Assembly: GCA_963931925.1 (NCBI GenBank)
Contig: OZ007579.1
Span: 52,138,757-52,202,756, forward strand
Source of the DNA: Onchidella celtica
Taxonomy: Eukaryota; Mollusca; Gastropoda; Systellommatophora; Onchidiidae
Length of the DNA: 64,000 bases
Direction of reading: 5' to 3'
A program made the position numbers and the translations under genes. The notes under the pieces were generated by a model, which searched no databases, was not told the DNA's origin, and saw only the letters and a program-made list of their open reading frames with translations. Below, piece after piece: positions 33,901 to 46,400 of this stretch (position 1 is its first letter; the number at the start of each line of letters is the position of its first letter).

Positions 33901-36267
33901 TATTATGCCAGGATTAATGCTTTATAGCTTTATTTTAAATCGGTAACACTACAGGAGAGTTGCGTGAACATTAGAACTTTTAACAACACATGCGAGTCGG
34001 AAATAATTACGTGCACGAGGTTTGATTAGAGGACATCGCGAATCCCCAAGAACAAAATCATGACTGGTGAGAAATGTGAAATTTCTACGCTAATCCATGT
34101 TTTTTTTATTGAATAGGCTATAAACGATGACGTAATTGTTTTTGTTGATGGTGTCTTGGTTTCAACCTCATGTGTTTGTAAAACTAGTGCACGCGACCCA
34201 TCTGTTAGTGTTACCGATGTCAAGGTAAAGTTATGAAGCAATCTCCTTGCTTATTCGCGCAATGTAACAATAATTTGTAATGAAGACAAATGTTATAGAA
34301 GGCCATGCCAACTTTGTATGCACGGATTGACGAAGAGGCGCAGTTGTCCCAAAAAGAAAAAAAAATCATTTTTTTTGCGCACTACTATAATAATACAGTA
34401 GTGTAGTGATTGTCAGAAAACATGTTTTGAGGTTCCTATCCATCCCGCCTGGCCAGCATTGACTGCAAGTTCCTCCCGTTTGTGAATGAAAGTTAGTGAA
34501 TCAAAGTGTTCACTTCTTCTTCTTCTCCTTCCTCATCCAAGATACATGTACTACAAGTTTATATGTACATGTAGTTTACAATTGGCGCGTTTTGCCTTCA
34601 CCGCCACCTAGCGGTGACTGCGTGGGAAATGTCATTAAGGACTTACTTTGCAAAGCCGAACAGAGAAAATACTGAGCTTTGTGCATTGTTCAGCCATCGC
34701 CCTAGACCTCAGTAGAAGTGGGGCATACTTTGTAATTACACATATAACTCAATTCGCTGTAGGCAGTGGCGTCAGCGTGAGTTGGCACTGCCCGGGGCAA
34801 GGCAAGTACAAGTTAATAATAATAATAATGTAATAATAATAATAATATTATTGTTATTATTAAGTACAAGTTAGTACATGTAGGCCTACAGCGTATTGCG
34901 TTCCCTGACCTGCAGACCGTTGGCACAAACAACGTGTATTTACCGGGTCATGTTGGAAAGTTGTAAAATGTTCGAACATTAGGGGATTTTCTAGGGTGGT
35001 TGTAGTTTTTGTTTCTACTTTATCGATATTTATTTATTTTTTAATTTTGCGCCCCTAGGAATTCCTTTAAGAAATTTGCGCCCGGGACAGCCGCTCCTAC
35101 AGCCCGCCCACGCTACGGCACTGGCAATGTAGCAATGTGACGCTGTAGTTTATGCAGACACTCACTGCACATTACTTTTATTGCACATTCGATATAGCAC
35201 GGTATCTTAATAACTTGACGTTGAAATTGCCTCTAGAAACGAAACTGATCGGCGTTACAGGTGTCTTATTTATATTATCTGTATAAATACAATATAATAA
35301 TATAATGAAATACTGGCTAAACTAACAGGAACTAGAAGTAACATCATCAAACGTCCACATTTGCAGTACGAAGGACAACCAGGAGGTTGCTGTTGTTGGA
35401 TATTTGACTTTTTGTTCTTAGGTACCCTACATTAGCGGGAATGACCCTGTGTATGCACGAATGCAAAAAATCAATGTACATGTATGTCATTACATGTACT
35501 CATGTACATGTATTCAAGCTTGTGCTGTTTTCATTTGTGCACAATGGACCTCACGTACACGGAGTAAACTTTGGTGAGTTGGTCATTTAAAACAAAAAAG
35601 AAAACAGAAAGAAATTCTGACCGATTACCATTGCTTTGAACAAGTTCTCTCCACCCAAGGCACTAAACCGTTTGTATTAATGTCAAGCAGCAATTTTCAC
35701 CTACACGTAGACTTGGGAGACACAGATTTGTCAAGCAAATGTTCGAACTGCAAGTGTATTTCCATTTGTGCGCTACTGTACTGTACCAAATCTGGGTGGG
35801 ATGAAGTGTCGTGTAACAGAACCAATTTTAACCGTCAAATGAAGTTTGATAAAGTAGACAAAAAGTATACTTGAAAGATCACTTCTCATCACTTCACTTA
35901 TCAGTGCAAAGCTATTTCATGAAACGATTATGTAAACTATACGTCTCAATCTGTGCTGATCACCGATGGTGTGATGCTGTTAGTAACAAGACTTGTTCTT
36001 AGGCCCACATGTTCAGCCAGTCACGGTAACTCCAGCAGCTTGGAGCTTGTGATAAATCTTCATGCACTCTTTGTACTGAAAATGTAGGGTCCTTTTTTGT
36101 TTTTAACTTGTGCGTTTCAGTTCTATTTGTGAAGAGTTCGATGTTGAAGGTAAAATTATATCCAGCTAATATTTCGTCTTTATAAAGTATAGAGCCAAGT
36201 CTCTGTCAGTGTAGGTGACAACTATGGATACATGATACATTACTGTGTAACACAAAGAGAGGATGGA
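30911..36267. other. Intergenic stretch with transposon-like sequence
   Basis: No gene supported. It contains an LTR-like promoter segment (about 31393-32560, weak), an imperfect TIR element with a TAA microsatellite (34764-35123), a TG microsatellite near 33690 and ACATGTA-rich sequence near 35475-35515. Confidence 0.45.
34764..35123. mobile_element. Possible hAT-type MITE
   Basis: The left end CAGTGGCGTCAGCGTG and the right end (reverse complement) CAGTGCCGTAGCGTGG form an imperfect inverted repeat of the widespread CAGTGGCGTAGC hAT type. The interior carries a TAA/TTA microsatellite and GCGCCC blocks. The flanking octamers GCTGTAGG and GCAATGTA do not match well, so boundaries or age are uncertain. 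Confidence 0.55.
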
Positions 36268-36925
36268 ATCCGAGTGATGTAGAGAATATCTGCATTGGGA
36301 ATGAGAACATATCTTTTTCAGAGAAGGCTAGAAATTTGGGGGTATATTTTGACTCAAAGCTTTCCATGCATTTCCATGTTCATAATTTGTGTAGAACCAT
36401 CTACTGTGAGATGCGCAGAGTAGGTCAAATGTCCTTTTCTAAGCGAAGACTCTCTTAGGGTCTTGGTGTCATCGTTTATATTTTCTCGCTGCAATTCCCT
36501 TCTTGCGAACTTACCCAATGAAACTTTAAACAGACTGCAACGATTTCAAAACCAAGCTGCCAGAATTATCTTAAAGAAGAAAAAGAGTGAACACATTACC
36601 CCCATGCTTATTAAACTGCACTGGTTACCAGTTAAGTTGCGAATCCAGTACAAAATAGCAGTTCTGTGTTACAAGTGCATAAACAAAACTGCACCACCTT
36701 ACCTTTCCACTCTGGTAGGGCCCTACTCACCACCTCGTTCTTTAAGATCAAGCGATCAGGGCCTTCTTAAGATTTTTAACTGCAAGTCAAAGAAACTAGG
36801 AGGCAGAGCATAATTTACACACTGTGCCCCGTACATCTGGAATTCACTGCCAAAATCATTGCGGGAAGCATCTACCGAGTCAAAATTCAAAACTGGTCTA
36901 AAAACCCACCTACACTGTATTTAAA
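36268..36925 (+). pseudogene. 5'-truncated L2/CR1-like LINE, reverse transcriptase C-terminus
   Basis: The plus-strand translation shows RNLGVYFDSKLSMHFH, then after a break FSRCNSLLANLPNETL, LQRFQNQAARII, LHWLPVKLRIQYKI, CINKTAPPYLS and WNSLPKSLREAS. This is the conserved thumb/C-terminal region of L2/CR1-type reverse transcriptases. It is broken by a stop and frame change near 36458, where an expected LDY is also missing, and by a TAA about 38 codons before the natural stop. Catalytic domains are absent, so it is a dead fragment. It ends shortly after the ATTTAA near 36922. Confidence 0.9.
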
Positions 36926-39900
36926 AAACACTTTCAGTTGTGAAGTCTCATTCCCAATCCATTTATTTTCTCATTTCACTTTAATTTTGCTGTTTTATCG
37001 TTTAATTTCTGTCTTATAGTATGTTATGTGTGTGTATCTATGTATACAATTCATTGAGATATTTAAGCCATGGTGTATATAGTAATTATTCCTGTCTTTC
37101 TTCTTGGTCTGCAATTTAAATCAAAGGGGAAAAAAAAAGTTCAAACCAGTGAGGTGCAACTACATAATTATATATAAGTAGGTCACTGGTATAAACTAAT
37201 TTTTCTCAACAAAATTTTTTTTTTTTATAGAAATGGAGTTTGACCACTCATATTGACAAAATATTGTAGGAATCGGCACTATTGAATCTGAAAAAAAAAA
37301 AAAAAATGGACCAAAAGTCAAAAGTGAGATAGATCTGCAATCTGTGTGTCTTTGCTAGAGGTAAACAAACTGCATTGCACTACATTATAACATATGGTTC
37401 AACTACAGCTTTATAAAGCTGCCCCTACTACCACTTGCAGCATTTTCATGATTTTTTTTTTCACAAGCTTTTGTTTTCTCGGGCTCACATTTTGTCAGTA
37501 AGGAGCCATGCTTTCAAGAAATTATGACAGGAAGATAACCCACACACTGTGGAAATTACATGTATTATTATCCTAGGAAAATTTCACTTTGGAATCACAC
37601 CCCTTTAACCATGTTTGCTGCCCAAGAAAATGTCTGTACCCTGCCAAGGCTTTTCAAAATGCACTCCACACATTTTCTCCAAATGCAACTCAACTCAAAT
37701 TCTCCATTTGCCTTTTGTAATTAGTCTGGGGTCCCCTGACAACAGGCTTCCATAAACTGCACAACTTTGTGTGTTGAGATCAGTCAGTGCCATGCTGGCT
37801 CCCAATAGCAAATTTATAACACTGACACAATAACAGTCGCAATGTGCTAGGAAAAAGCAAAAGGACAGACAGAGTATAATGACAAGAGATGCAGACCCTA
37901 CCAGAAGCATCCAGTGACCATCCACACCAAATACAGAAACTCCAGTGTTCACTGTTCAGCTAGAGCTTACTATGGTCAAACACCACAATCCCCCAACATT
38001 ACACTAGACAACAACTTTCAGGAAAGCTAATGTCAAATTGTCATTGGTACTGACATCATGGCCTTCAATCATTCATTAACCAGTTTAATATTTTGAAGCA
38101 GCTGTAGGATCAAGTGTAGTGAACTTGCTGCTGGGCAAATTTTGTAAAGTCTGTGAAGAATGCTAGCCCGTAGGAAGCTGCTTGAAGTACACATTTATAT
38201 CTCCTCTGAACTGCAAGGTTACCTCACCACATATATAAGATCACATTTGCGACCTCTCCAGCAACAAACCTGTTGTCACTATCTCATTGCCATTCACTGG
38301 CACAAGCACACCACATTGTATTAAAACTCACACCTCAAAAGTATGAACAGAATTGTTAATATAACATCTTTAATTATACAAATGGTCATTTTAAAAATCA
38401 TAATGAGGGTTAAAGTGACAGGACCAAACAAGAACAAAGAAAATGGTATGGTTCAGCTCCATCATCAAACATTCACATGTGCTGCTGCCTATAGCGATGA
38501 CCTCCAGATGATGACAAACAAACAAAAACAATGATGACAATATCAAAGGATGAGGTGAACACAAACGGCCTGCAATGCACACTGGAGAACTTAAATACTC
38601 TAGCACTCAACATCTTCCCATTCACACACTTCAGCCAGAACTAGGATTAAAACTGCAAATATTATTTACCTCAGTCTGTTAAACAAAATAAAATAAACAA
38701 CAAAATGGTTTAACAGGACAAAAAAAAAGAAAAAAGCCACATTTATAATAATGAATGGGTGAAAACATTCCAAATTGCCATTCACAGTGTAGCCACAAGG
38801 CAGAAGAAGGGTGACTGATGAAAGAATAATGAAGAACAACATAAACACTTCCTCCGTGAGGAAAAACCCATATTCACACGGGAGAATTCTTTCAAACTTC
38901 ACTCAATGCATAAACATCCTTTACCACAGTGTGAAAAGTTACACCCCCCCCCCCCCCAGTTTACAAATGCAGAGATGACTAATACAGCTACAAAAAAAAA
39001 AAAAAAAAAAATTAACCTATTCTTTTAAAGTTTATAAAAACTTAATACTACCGCCTAGTACACCATAACACTGCAGTAATATGAACATAATATTATGGCA
39101 GAGAATGCACTGCTCAACTTTGGCTACACAGAAGGTAGCAATGTATTTGAGGAAAAACAGTGCTATTACAGTAGGTCAATGCCCTAAACATTTCTGGCAA
39201 TTGTTGAACTGGCTGGTCTGCACAGAGATCCAAACCACTGAACCAAAGTTTTCAACAACATTGAACTATCCCACTTTGTTGACAATGGAAATTTCTCTGA
39301 GAAAACAAGTAACGCTGAATTCATAACTTTCACCATAGGTCTTTTAGATACTACACTTACACACCACACCTACTTTTCATACGACTGAATTCACCTCACA
39401 GTTCAACAAATGATTACATGATTATAGAGCTTCAAGAGCATCATGAATCAATGGCCTAATACATGTACTTTCCAATAGTTACTCTAAGGCAAGTATAAAA
39501 AATGTTTGGTACACAGAAAACTCCTTTTAGGTATCAACTTTATGTTGCCCTAGGGTAACGCATAACTCTTGTCAATCTAATTGCAAGGAAGCCACTACAT
39601 AAGATTACATGCTGTTCTGATTGGAGCTGCAAATAAACAATGCACATTGTTTCAATTCACTTGCAGGAGAACAATTCTAAAAGCTTTGAAGAAATACACA
39701 TCTTTTCCAAATAAATAAGTTTTCTGTGTGTCCCAGTCTCGACACAGACACTGAACACTTTTCACAAAGTTCCCTCTGTACCACAAAATTTAGCATGTTA
39801 TAAATATGCATGAGCTACTAGCATGCACCAACTCCCATACAATATTCTTTGCAAATCATATACAACGTGATACTTGTCTAAAGCCATGAAATTAAAAATT

Positions 39901-40057
39901 CTGCTCAAAACTTGGAACCGATCTCATGCATCAACTCAAAAGGCATGAACCAATGAGAATGAAGCCAGAGATTTTGTATGATTTTCAGTACAGTTTACAT
40001 TATCACAATCACAAAGCAAACCCTTCACGACCCAGTTTAGGGAGAAAACAAGTCTCA
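36926..40057. other. Region downstream of RAD21, no gene seen
   Basis: AT-rich sequence with homopolymers (A-run at 38992-39011, C-run at 38943-38957). No coding signal. If RAD21 does not end at the proposed polyA near 40058, part of this could be a longer RAD21 3' UTR. Confidence 0.4.
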
Positions 40058-40063
40058 TTTATT
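40058..40063 (-). terminator. RAD21: Candidate RAD21 polyadenylation signal
   Basis: TTTATT on the plus strand reads AATAAA on the minus strand, about 412 bases past the RAD21 stop. Other TTTATT sites exist further on, near 36960. Confidence 0.4.
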
Positions 40064-40474
40064 CAGACAGACATATCTTGTCTTTTTTTTCATTCATATA
40101 ATAACAAATAAAACATTCAAATCCTGAACATAATAAATGTTAAGCATTGAATAAACTACTTACAGTCATAAAAGAACTCTGAGTTTGCAGGTTATATTTT
40201 GCCTGCGATATTTGATCCAAAAAGACCCCCCCCCCCCCCCCCATTATAACTATCAAAATAGAAAATTTTAACACAGCTAACAGGTTTTTTGGGCAGTGCT
40301 AATTGCAAACTTAATCTGAGACATAAACAATGTAGTCTTATCCCTCAGGATTTCCAGGAGAGATGTACCTTTCCAGCTATTATGCCTTGCAACTCTTGTA
40401 ACAGCTATGAGAACAACACAACAAAAAAAAAACAACTACAAGTATTTGACTGAATCCACATGAGTTAACTGATG

Positions 40475-43400
40475 TTAGCAGACGATCCCAAAATTGGGTC
40501 CCCGTGAAATGAGAATGTCCCCATAAGCTTCTGTCTGTTCTGTTGCAACAGCCTGGTGTTTCTTGAGCACCAGGAGTGTGTAGAATCTGGATGCTGCCTG
40601 CTTGCGGTTCAAGTTGCGAGCCATGTCTTTGAAACTGAGGGTTTGGGAGAAAGTAAATGCCTGTTCAAAGATGTGTTGCATCTGCTGAGTACGCTTACTC
40701 CATCTCTTCTCTTCCTGTTCTGCATCCTCTGGCATCTGCTCCTGTTCTTGCTCCTGTTCCAGGTCATCAAAGGTCTGTGAACATGGAAGAAGATAAGTCA
40801 ATACGCTGAATGCTCAAAAGCACATGAGCAATTTATTCATAGTCATTTCAGTTTCAAATGGTTATTACCCAAGCTGAAGGTGTTTTAAAAACAAGTGCTC
40901 CGAATTCCATACTGGAAGTGCCAACAGCAAAAAGGCTTCCTGATAAATGAAACAGTTATGATTTTCATAGAAATGAGAATGAAACCAAAAAACCAATGTA
41001 CCGTACTTCACAGATCACAGCTGAATTTACCGCATGATCACAAAATAGTTATTACCCAAGCTGGAGGTGTTTTAAAGACGTGACATGAAATTACTGACTT
41101 ACTGCAATAAACACCCATGTTGTGCATTACTCCACAAAGAAAGGGGCTGAGAATAAATGTCTGTTTAGGCACAAACCATTTAACACAAAGCACTTCTTGG
41201 GATGGATTCAGAATTTAAATGTAAAAAAAATTATGATTAGAAGGTAATGCTCTGCTCATATCTTCACCAAGCCAAGTCAAAGATGCAATCTTACCATAGC
41301 AGGAGGGACCGATGGTGGTGGTACTGAAGGTGGTGGTACTGAAAATGGAGCCACTGAAGGTGGACCCTCATCCAGCAAGGGGTTGATAGTAGGAACAATA
41401 TTGGTAGGATCAGCAGGAACTTCTGCAGGTTGCAAGGTCATATTGTCTGGGATTTGATCAAACAAGGACTGGTTGTTGGGAAGAGGTGGTTCCACCATTG
41501 AAATTTGTTCAGATCTGTAATACAAACAAACGAATTGAAGATAAATCACATTCCACATGACTACACATGTTAATAAAGATGCCTTTATTAAAATTCTTGA
41601 CGTGCATGATGAAGTGATGTTCATTTTCTAAAAGTTGACGAAATATAAAAACAGGGATGGAACCACGCTACAAAAAAATTTCCTGAACTTTCCCCGTCAA
41701 GCGCTTGTCATGCGCGAATGTAAAAGATGACTCAACAACACATCAAGGCGTCAATATCACCATCAGGAATCTGTCCTACATGAATAAATGATAGGTATGA
41801 ATGACATGAGGTGCCACCTTCATCCCATGTCATTTCTCACTTACAAGTTAATTACAAGTTGCAAGTAATTAAGACCACACAATCTTAGCTCTAGATGGGT
41901 TACACTACAAGTTTACATGTTAACTGAAACACATAACCTATTTATATTATCAGTGATTTTATCCAAATATTTGTTGAAGGAGTCCCTACCCAATGCAAGG
42001 TAGATCTAACTTTGTTTGCTAATCCCCACATCTTTTTTTTTTTATATATATAAACAAACAAGTCAAGATCAAGACAAGCTCTGTTTCAAGTCTAATATTC
42101 TAACTAACACAGCCCATGATCTTTAACCTGCCAAGTCACAATTCATCCTGAATGAAACACTAAAAAGAAAGGTAGGCCTATATATGCTTGATATGATCTT
42201 TTTCTTCTTCTTGATCTAGCCATCTAGCCTAGGTCTCAGCTGGATTTTGAAAAACGTGACTCTGACATTACACCATGTCGTGTCTTTGTGCCTGGTTCTA
42301 GATTTAGTGTAGACCTAGATCTACAGGCTGGTTCTCTACTTTTATTTGAACGGCACAGAATGATGCCATGAAAATTAAAGACTAGCACTAGATCTACTAT
42401 TACTATCACTGACAGTCAGACTAGATCTAGATCTACCTTGAAATATCATCTTACAGGCTTCACAAGTTATAAATCACTCATGAGACACGAAAACGATCAC
42501 ACTCGATGCTTTATCACATTATCTCTCTTCGAGGATGCTGGATCTATCACTCGAACGCGAAGGAACGAGCTGAACTGACAGACTGTAGGGTAGTCTAGAC
42601 CTTCACAATGAAAAGTACCCGGGGCTAAAGACCGGAAGTGCTTATTTGCTTATTTCCGGTTATCCTTGTTTACCGGCAATCGCTCTTTTCGCAGTTTAAC
42701 TTTTTTTGCCGGACCAAATATCGATAGTGCGGGGATAAATGACGGTTCCATCCCTGTAAAAACCACACGAAAACTGTGGGGTCGCAGCAGGGCTATAAGC
42801 AACGTCAAAATTGGGCAAAAAGAAAAAGCTGTTTATAGCAAAGCCCCATGTAAGAAATAATACCCAAACAATACAATGCAAACTGAAAGAGAAGACAGAA
42901 AATGTTCGATATTTCTGCTATCAAAGAAAAAAACCAACAACATAAAGAAAGAATAATGGAACAGATAAAACAATCAAACAATAAAAGATTTCAATAGGAA
43001 ATGTATAGAATCCAAACAGAATATGATTACTTATCTGCAACTTATTGCTTGGTCAGCAGAACAAAAGCCAATTTTCTAAAAGTATTGACCTTCGGTCACC
43101 TGACACCCCTCACCCCCAATTATTCATAGTATTCTTTTGTCGCAACAAATGTCAGTCCAGCACAGCATAAAAATTGCTTTTCATGCAAAGTTACAGTCTG
43201 GCATTTATACATTCACAGGTTGTCCCTGCACTGTAAGGTGACAAAAAGCAAGCAAATTTCTACTATCCCAACTCACCTGTGAGAGGTCTCTGCCAAATCT
43301 CTGCTTCTAGCTGATGCCGCCGACTGCCGGGTGGTGTCAGCAGCATTGGATGGTTCTTCTACTATTGTGCTCATCTCACTCTGTCTTGTGGCATCCAGCA

Positions 43401-46400
43401 GTGTACTATTACGTTCATTTTCTCTGGCAACTTCAGGGGCCATGTCCAGATCAATTCTGGATGTCCCTTGCTCATAGTCATCAGACACTGGCTTGCATAC
43501 AAGATTCCTTGTGAAAAACTGAAAAAAAAAAAAAAGGGAAAACACATCTAAATTTCTACACTTACTGGTACAGTGGTAGGAAACCGTTCTATTCTAATGA
43601 AGGGGGCCAAACAGTTTAGTAGGGTGAAACATGGAGTTTACACAGTGGGAGCAGAATGCACCCTTAGATAATAATCCAAATAGCTACATGGCAGCAAGAT
43701 TCGGTGTGCACTGAGAATTTTGTTCAACAAGTGCACATATTCGCATAATGTTGTCTAGTTCATTCATTTGTGCACTTTCTGGATTAAGCCTCAATCCCCC
43801 CCCAACTTTATGCTCTTATATGGCCAGTACAGTGCAGTGCACACGTTCCACTTCTTTACATGGGTGATTGGTGGGCGCTTATGGTAGCGTCCCCGCCTTG
43901 CTTCTTCCTAGCATAATATGGCCATTATCATGTAGATGTGCTTTCTCCAAACTTGGAAACTTCCATGGCTTAACACAATATTTCAGAAAAGCTTGCTCAG
44001 AAGTTTTCTAGTCTATTCAAAATGAATGGGTTTTTGTACTATAAAATAGATGAATTTCAAAGTAGTAGTTTGTAAGCCCCACTTCCTTTCTTAAATACAC
44101 TACCCTGTAAATGTCTATAGTAACACATCTGCTGGTTACTGTCTATGCACTCTTAACATCTTTCCCATAACCAGTCCAAGAAAACCCCCAATCATCACAG
44201 CTGAGCATACCTTGGCTGTGACCTTGGAGATAATTGATCTGCCAGGCAATACGAAAATCTTTTCCACCCCTCCTGTTTCCTTCCACAGCATTAATTTTTT
44301 GGTAGGTGGAGCCAGATCTAGAGATGTTACAATGTCTGAGGTATCAGAAAGTTGAAGTTTCATGGTTTCACTGGGGATTCCTTTCTGCTCATCAACAATC
44401 AGCTTACGTTTTCTCTTGCCCTTCCTTTCTGTACCTGCAATGTTCAATAAAAAGGCACAGATAATCATCTTCAGTCTGGATGAAAAGCAGCTCATGAGTA
44501 ATGTGTGATATGCATAACAGGCAAAACAATTTCTTTCTTTTCACTGTGACTCAACAGGTAGTTCTACTGACCACTGCTTGCACACAAATGACATCATTAC
44601 TGACAGTACACAGCTTTGAACACATATGGAGAAATGTTTTGAGGTTTATTGAAGCCTACCTGGAACTGTGGTAATATCCAGTGGCTCCAGTGCGAATGCT
44701 TCCTCCTCATTATGAACTAATGTAGTCTGTTCTCCTACTGTGCTGGACACGGCAGACACTCCCGCAGCTGCAGCTTGGAGAGGAACAGTTTCTTCTGCAT
44801 CTGCCTCTGCTCCCGACTTCTTTTCCTCCTCTCCTGGTAATGGCAATGTAAACAGTCACAATCTTTGGCTTGAAAGAGCAATGTATGTTACAATCAAAAC
44901 AACACCCCTCCCCCCCCCCAACTTCTGCACCATTAACTCACTTGAGACGGATCACGCACCCCTTGTGTAATGAACTTTTTCAATCGATATCGCCTATGCT
45001 ATGCATGCAAGTCCTGTGGGACATGTCTCTAACGCATGTAGAGCCATTCGTTTCGTTTCGTACCCAGTTTGGCGGAAGTAGGAGTTATAGTTTTGGATCT
45101 ATGATTAACCAAGGTAAGTAACTGCAATACCTAAAAATATTGGGTTGGCTATTGTAAACAGAATATTGTCCCCTAAACGCAAGAGAAGAGAGACTAATAT
45201 TAAAGAAGTTTTTGATGATAATTAGATTATGATCTGAGTGATGATGTAGACCCTGAGTACATACCTCAGGCGCACTCAATTTCCCAGAAAACAAAAATTG
45301 ACATGATTTTCAAAAATTTATAAAATCAAAACCATAATAGATAAAACACTGAAATTTTACAGTGTGTTGTGCTTTAGTTGAACTTATTTGTATTCAAATT
45401 TCATTACAATATCTCAAGTCTCAATTAGGTGAGTTTTTATGAATTTTTAAAATACTCCAAAAAACCCCAGTCTCAAGTGAGTTAAGAAAATGTGCTCCCC
45501 GTTCTTCACAAGCAAGAAAGCACATAGAAATAATGTTGACCAGTTAACACTCCACAACAGGAGACACTGGCTGAAGGAATGGGACGAAAGAGTAGACTGA
45601 CACAACAGTGATGTGCTGGAAGGAACCTTTTCCTGCAATAAAGACTATTGTGATTTGTCAACCTGTCAACTACTGAGATCATATGAATACAACCCACCAA
45701 TTACGACCAGAACTTTGAACAGGATTCCTGTATCTACCGAAGAGAATTATTTCAGGGCTATTCCAGGGAAATCCCACTTGAAGAATACACACACTGCACT
45801 AACAAAGTTTTTTCCTTTCTTTTCTAGAACATACTTCTAGATGCAAAATTATTATCTGCGACACTCACCCTGCTTCGGAGATGCTGAGGCTGCTTCTGAT
45901 GCATCCTGAGGGGCTGACACACTTGACATTGCTGGAGGATCTTCAAAAAGGCCACCGGTGCCCATGAAATTTTGACCTGAAAGAAATCATCACATAACTG
46001 AAACAAAGACCTGATTCAGTCACCAATAGGTGAGGAACAAAATTTTTAAAATAATTTTGCTTTAAAAAAATAAATAAGGACAACTAATACTAAATCCTTC
46101 AGAGCAAAATTCGAAAAGGATGACGCTTTCATTAAAAACATATGAACTCCAAGCTTTATAAAGCCATTATGGCCAGAAATGACATTAGTTAACACTTATT
46201 CGTCCATACCGCTCCCTTATGTGCACGCTCCTGACTCCCGTAAAGCTCACGTTACCAAGCAACTTTTAAAGCTGTCATATGACCCTTATGCGCCATTTCA
46301 ATATTAAATGCGAACAACCGGAAGTACGAATATAAAATTACTGGAAACAGTATTTTGTTGGTGGGTTTCAGCAGTAGAACTGAGTTTATTGACGATATTT

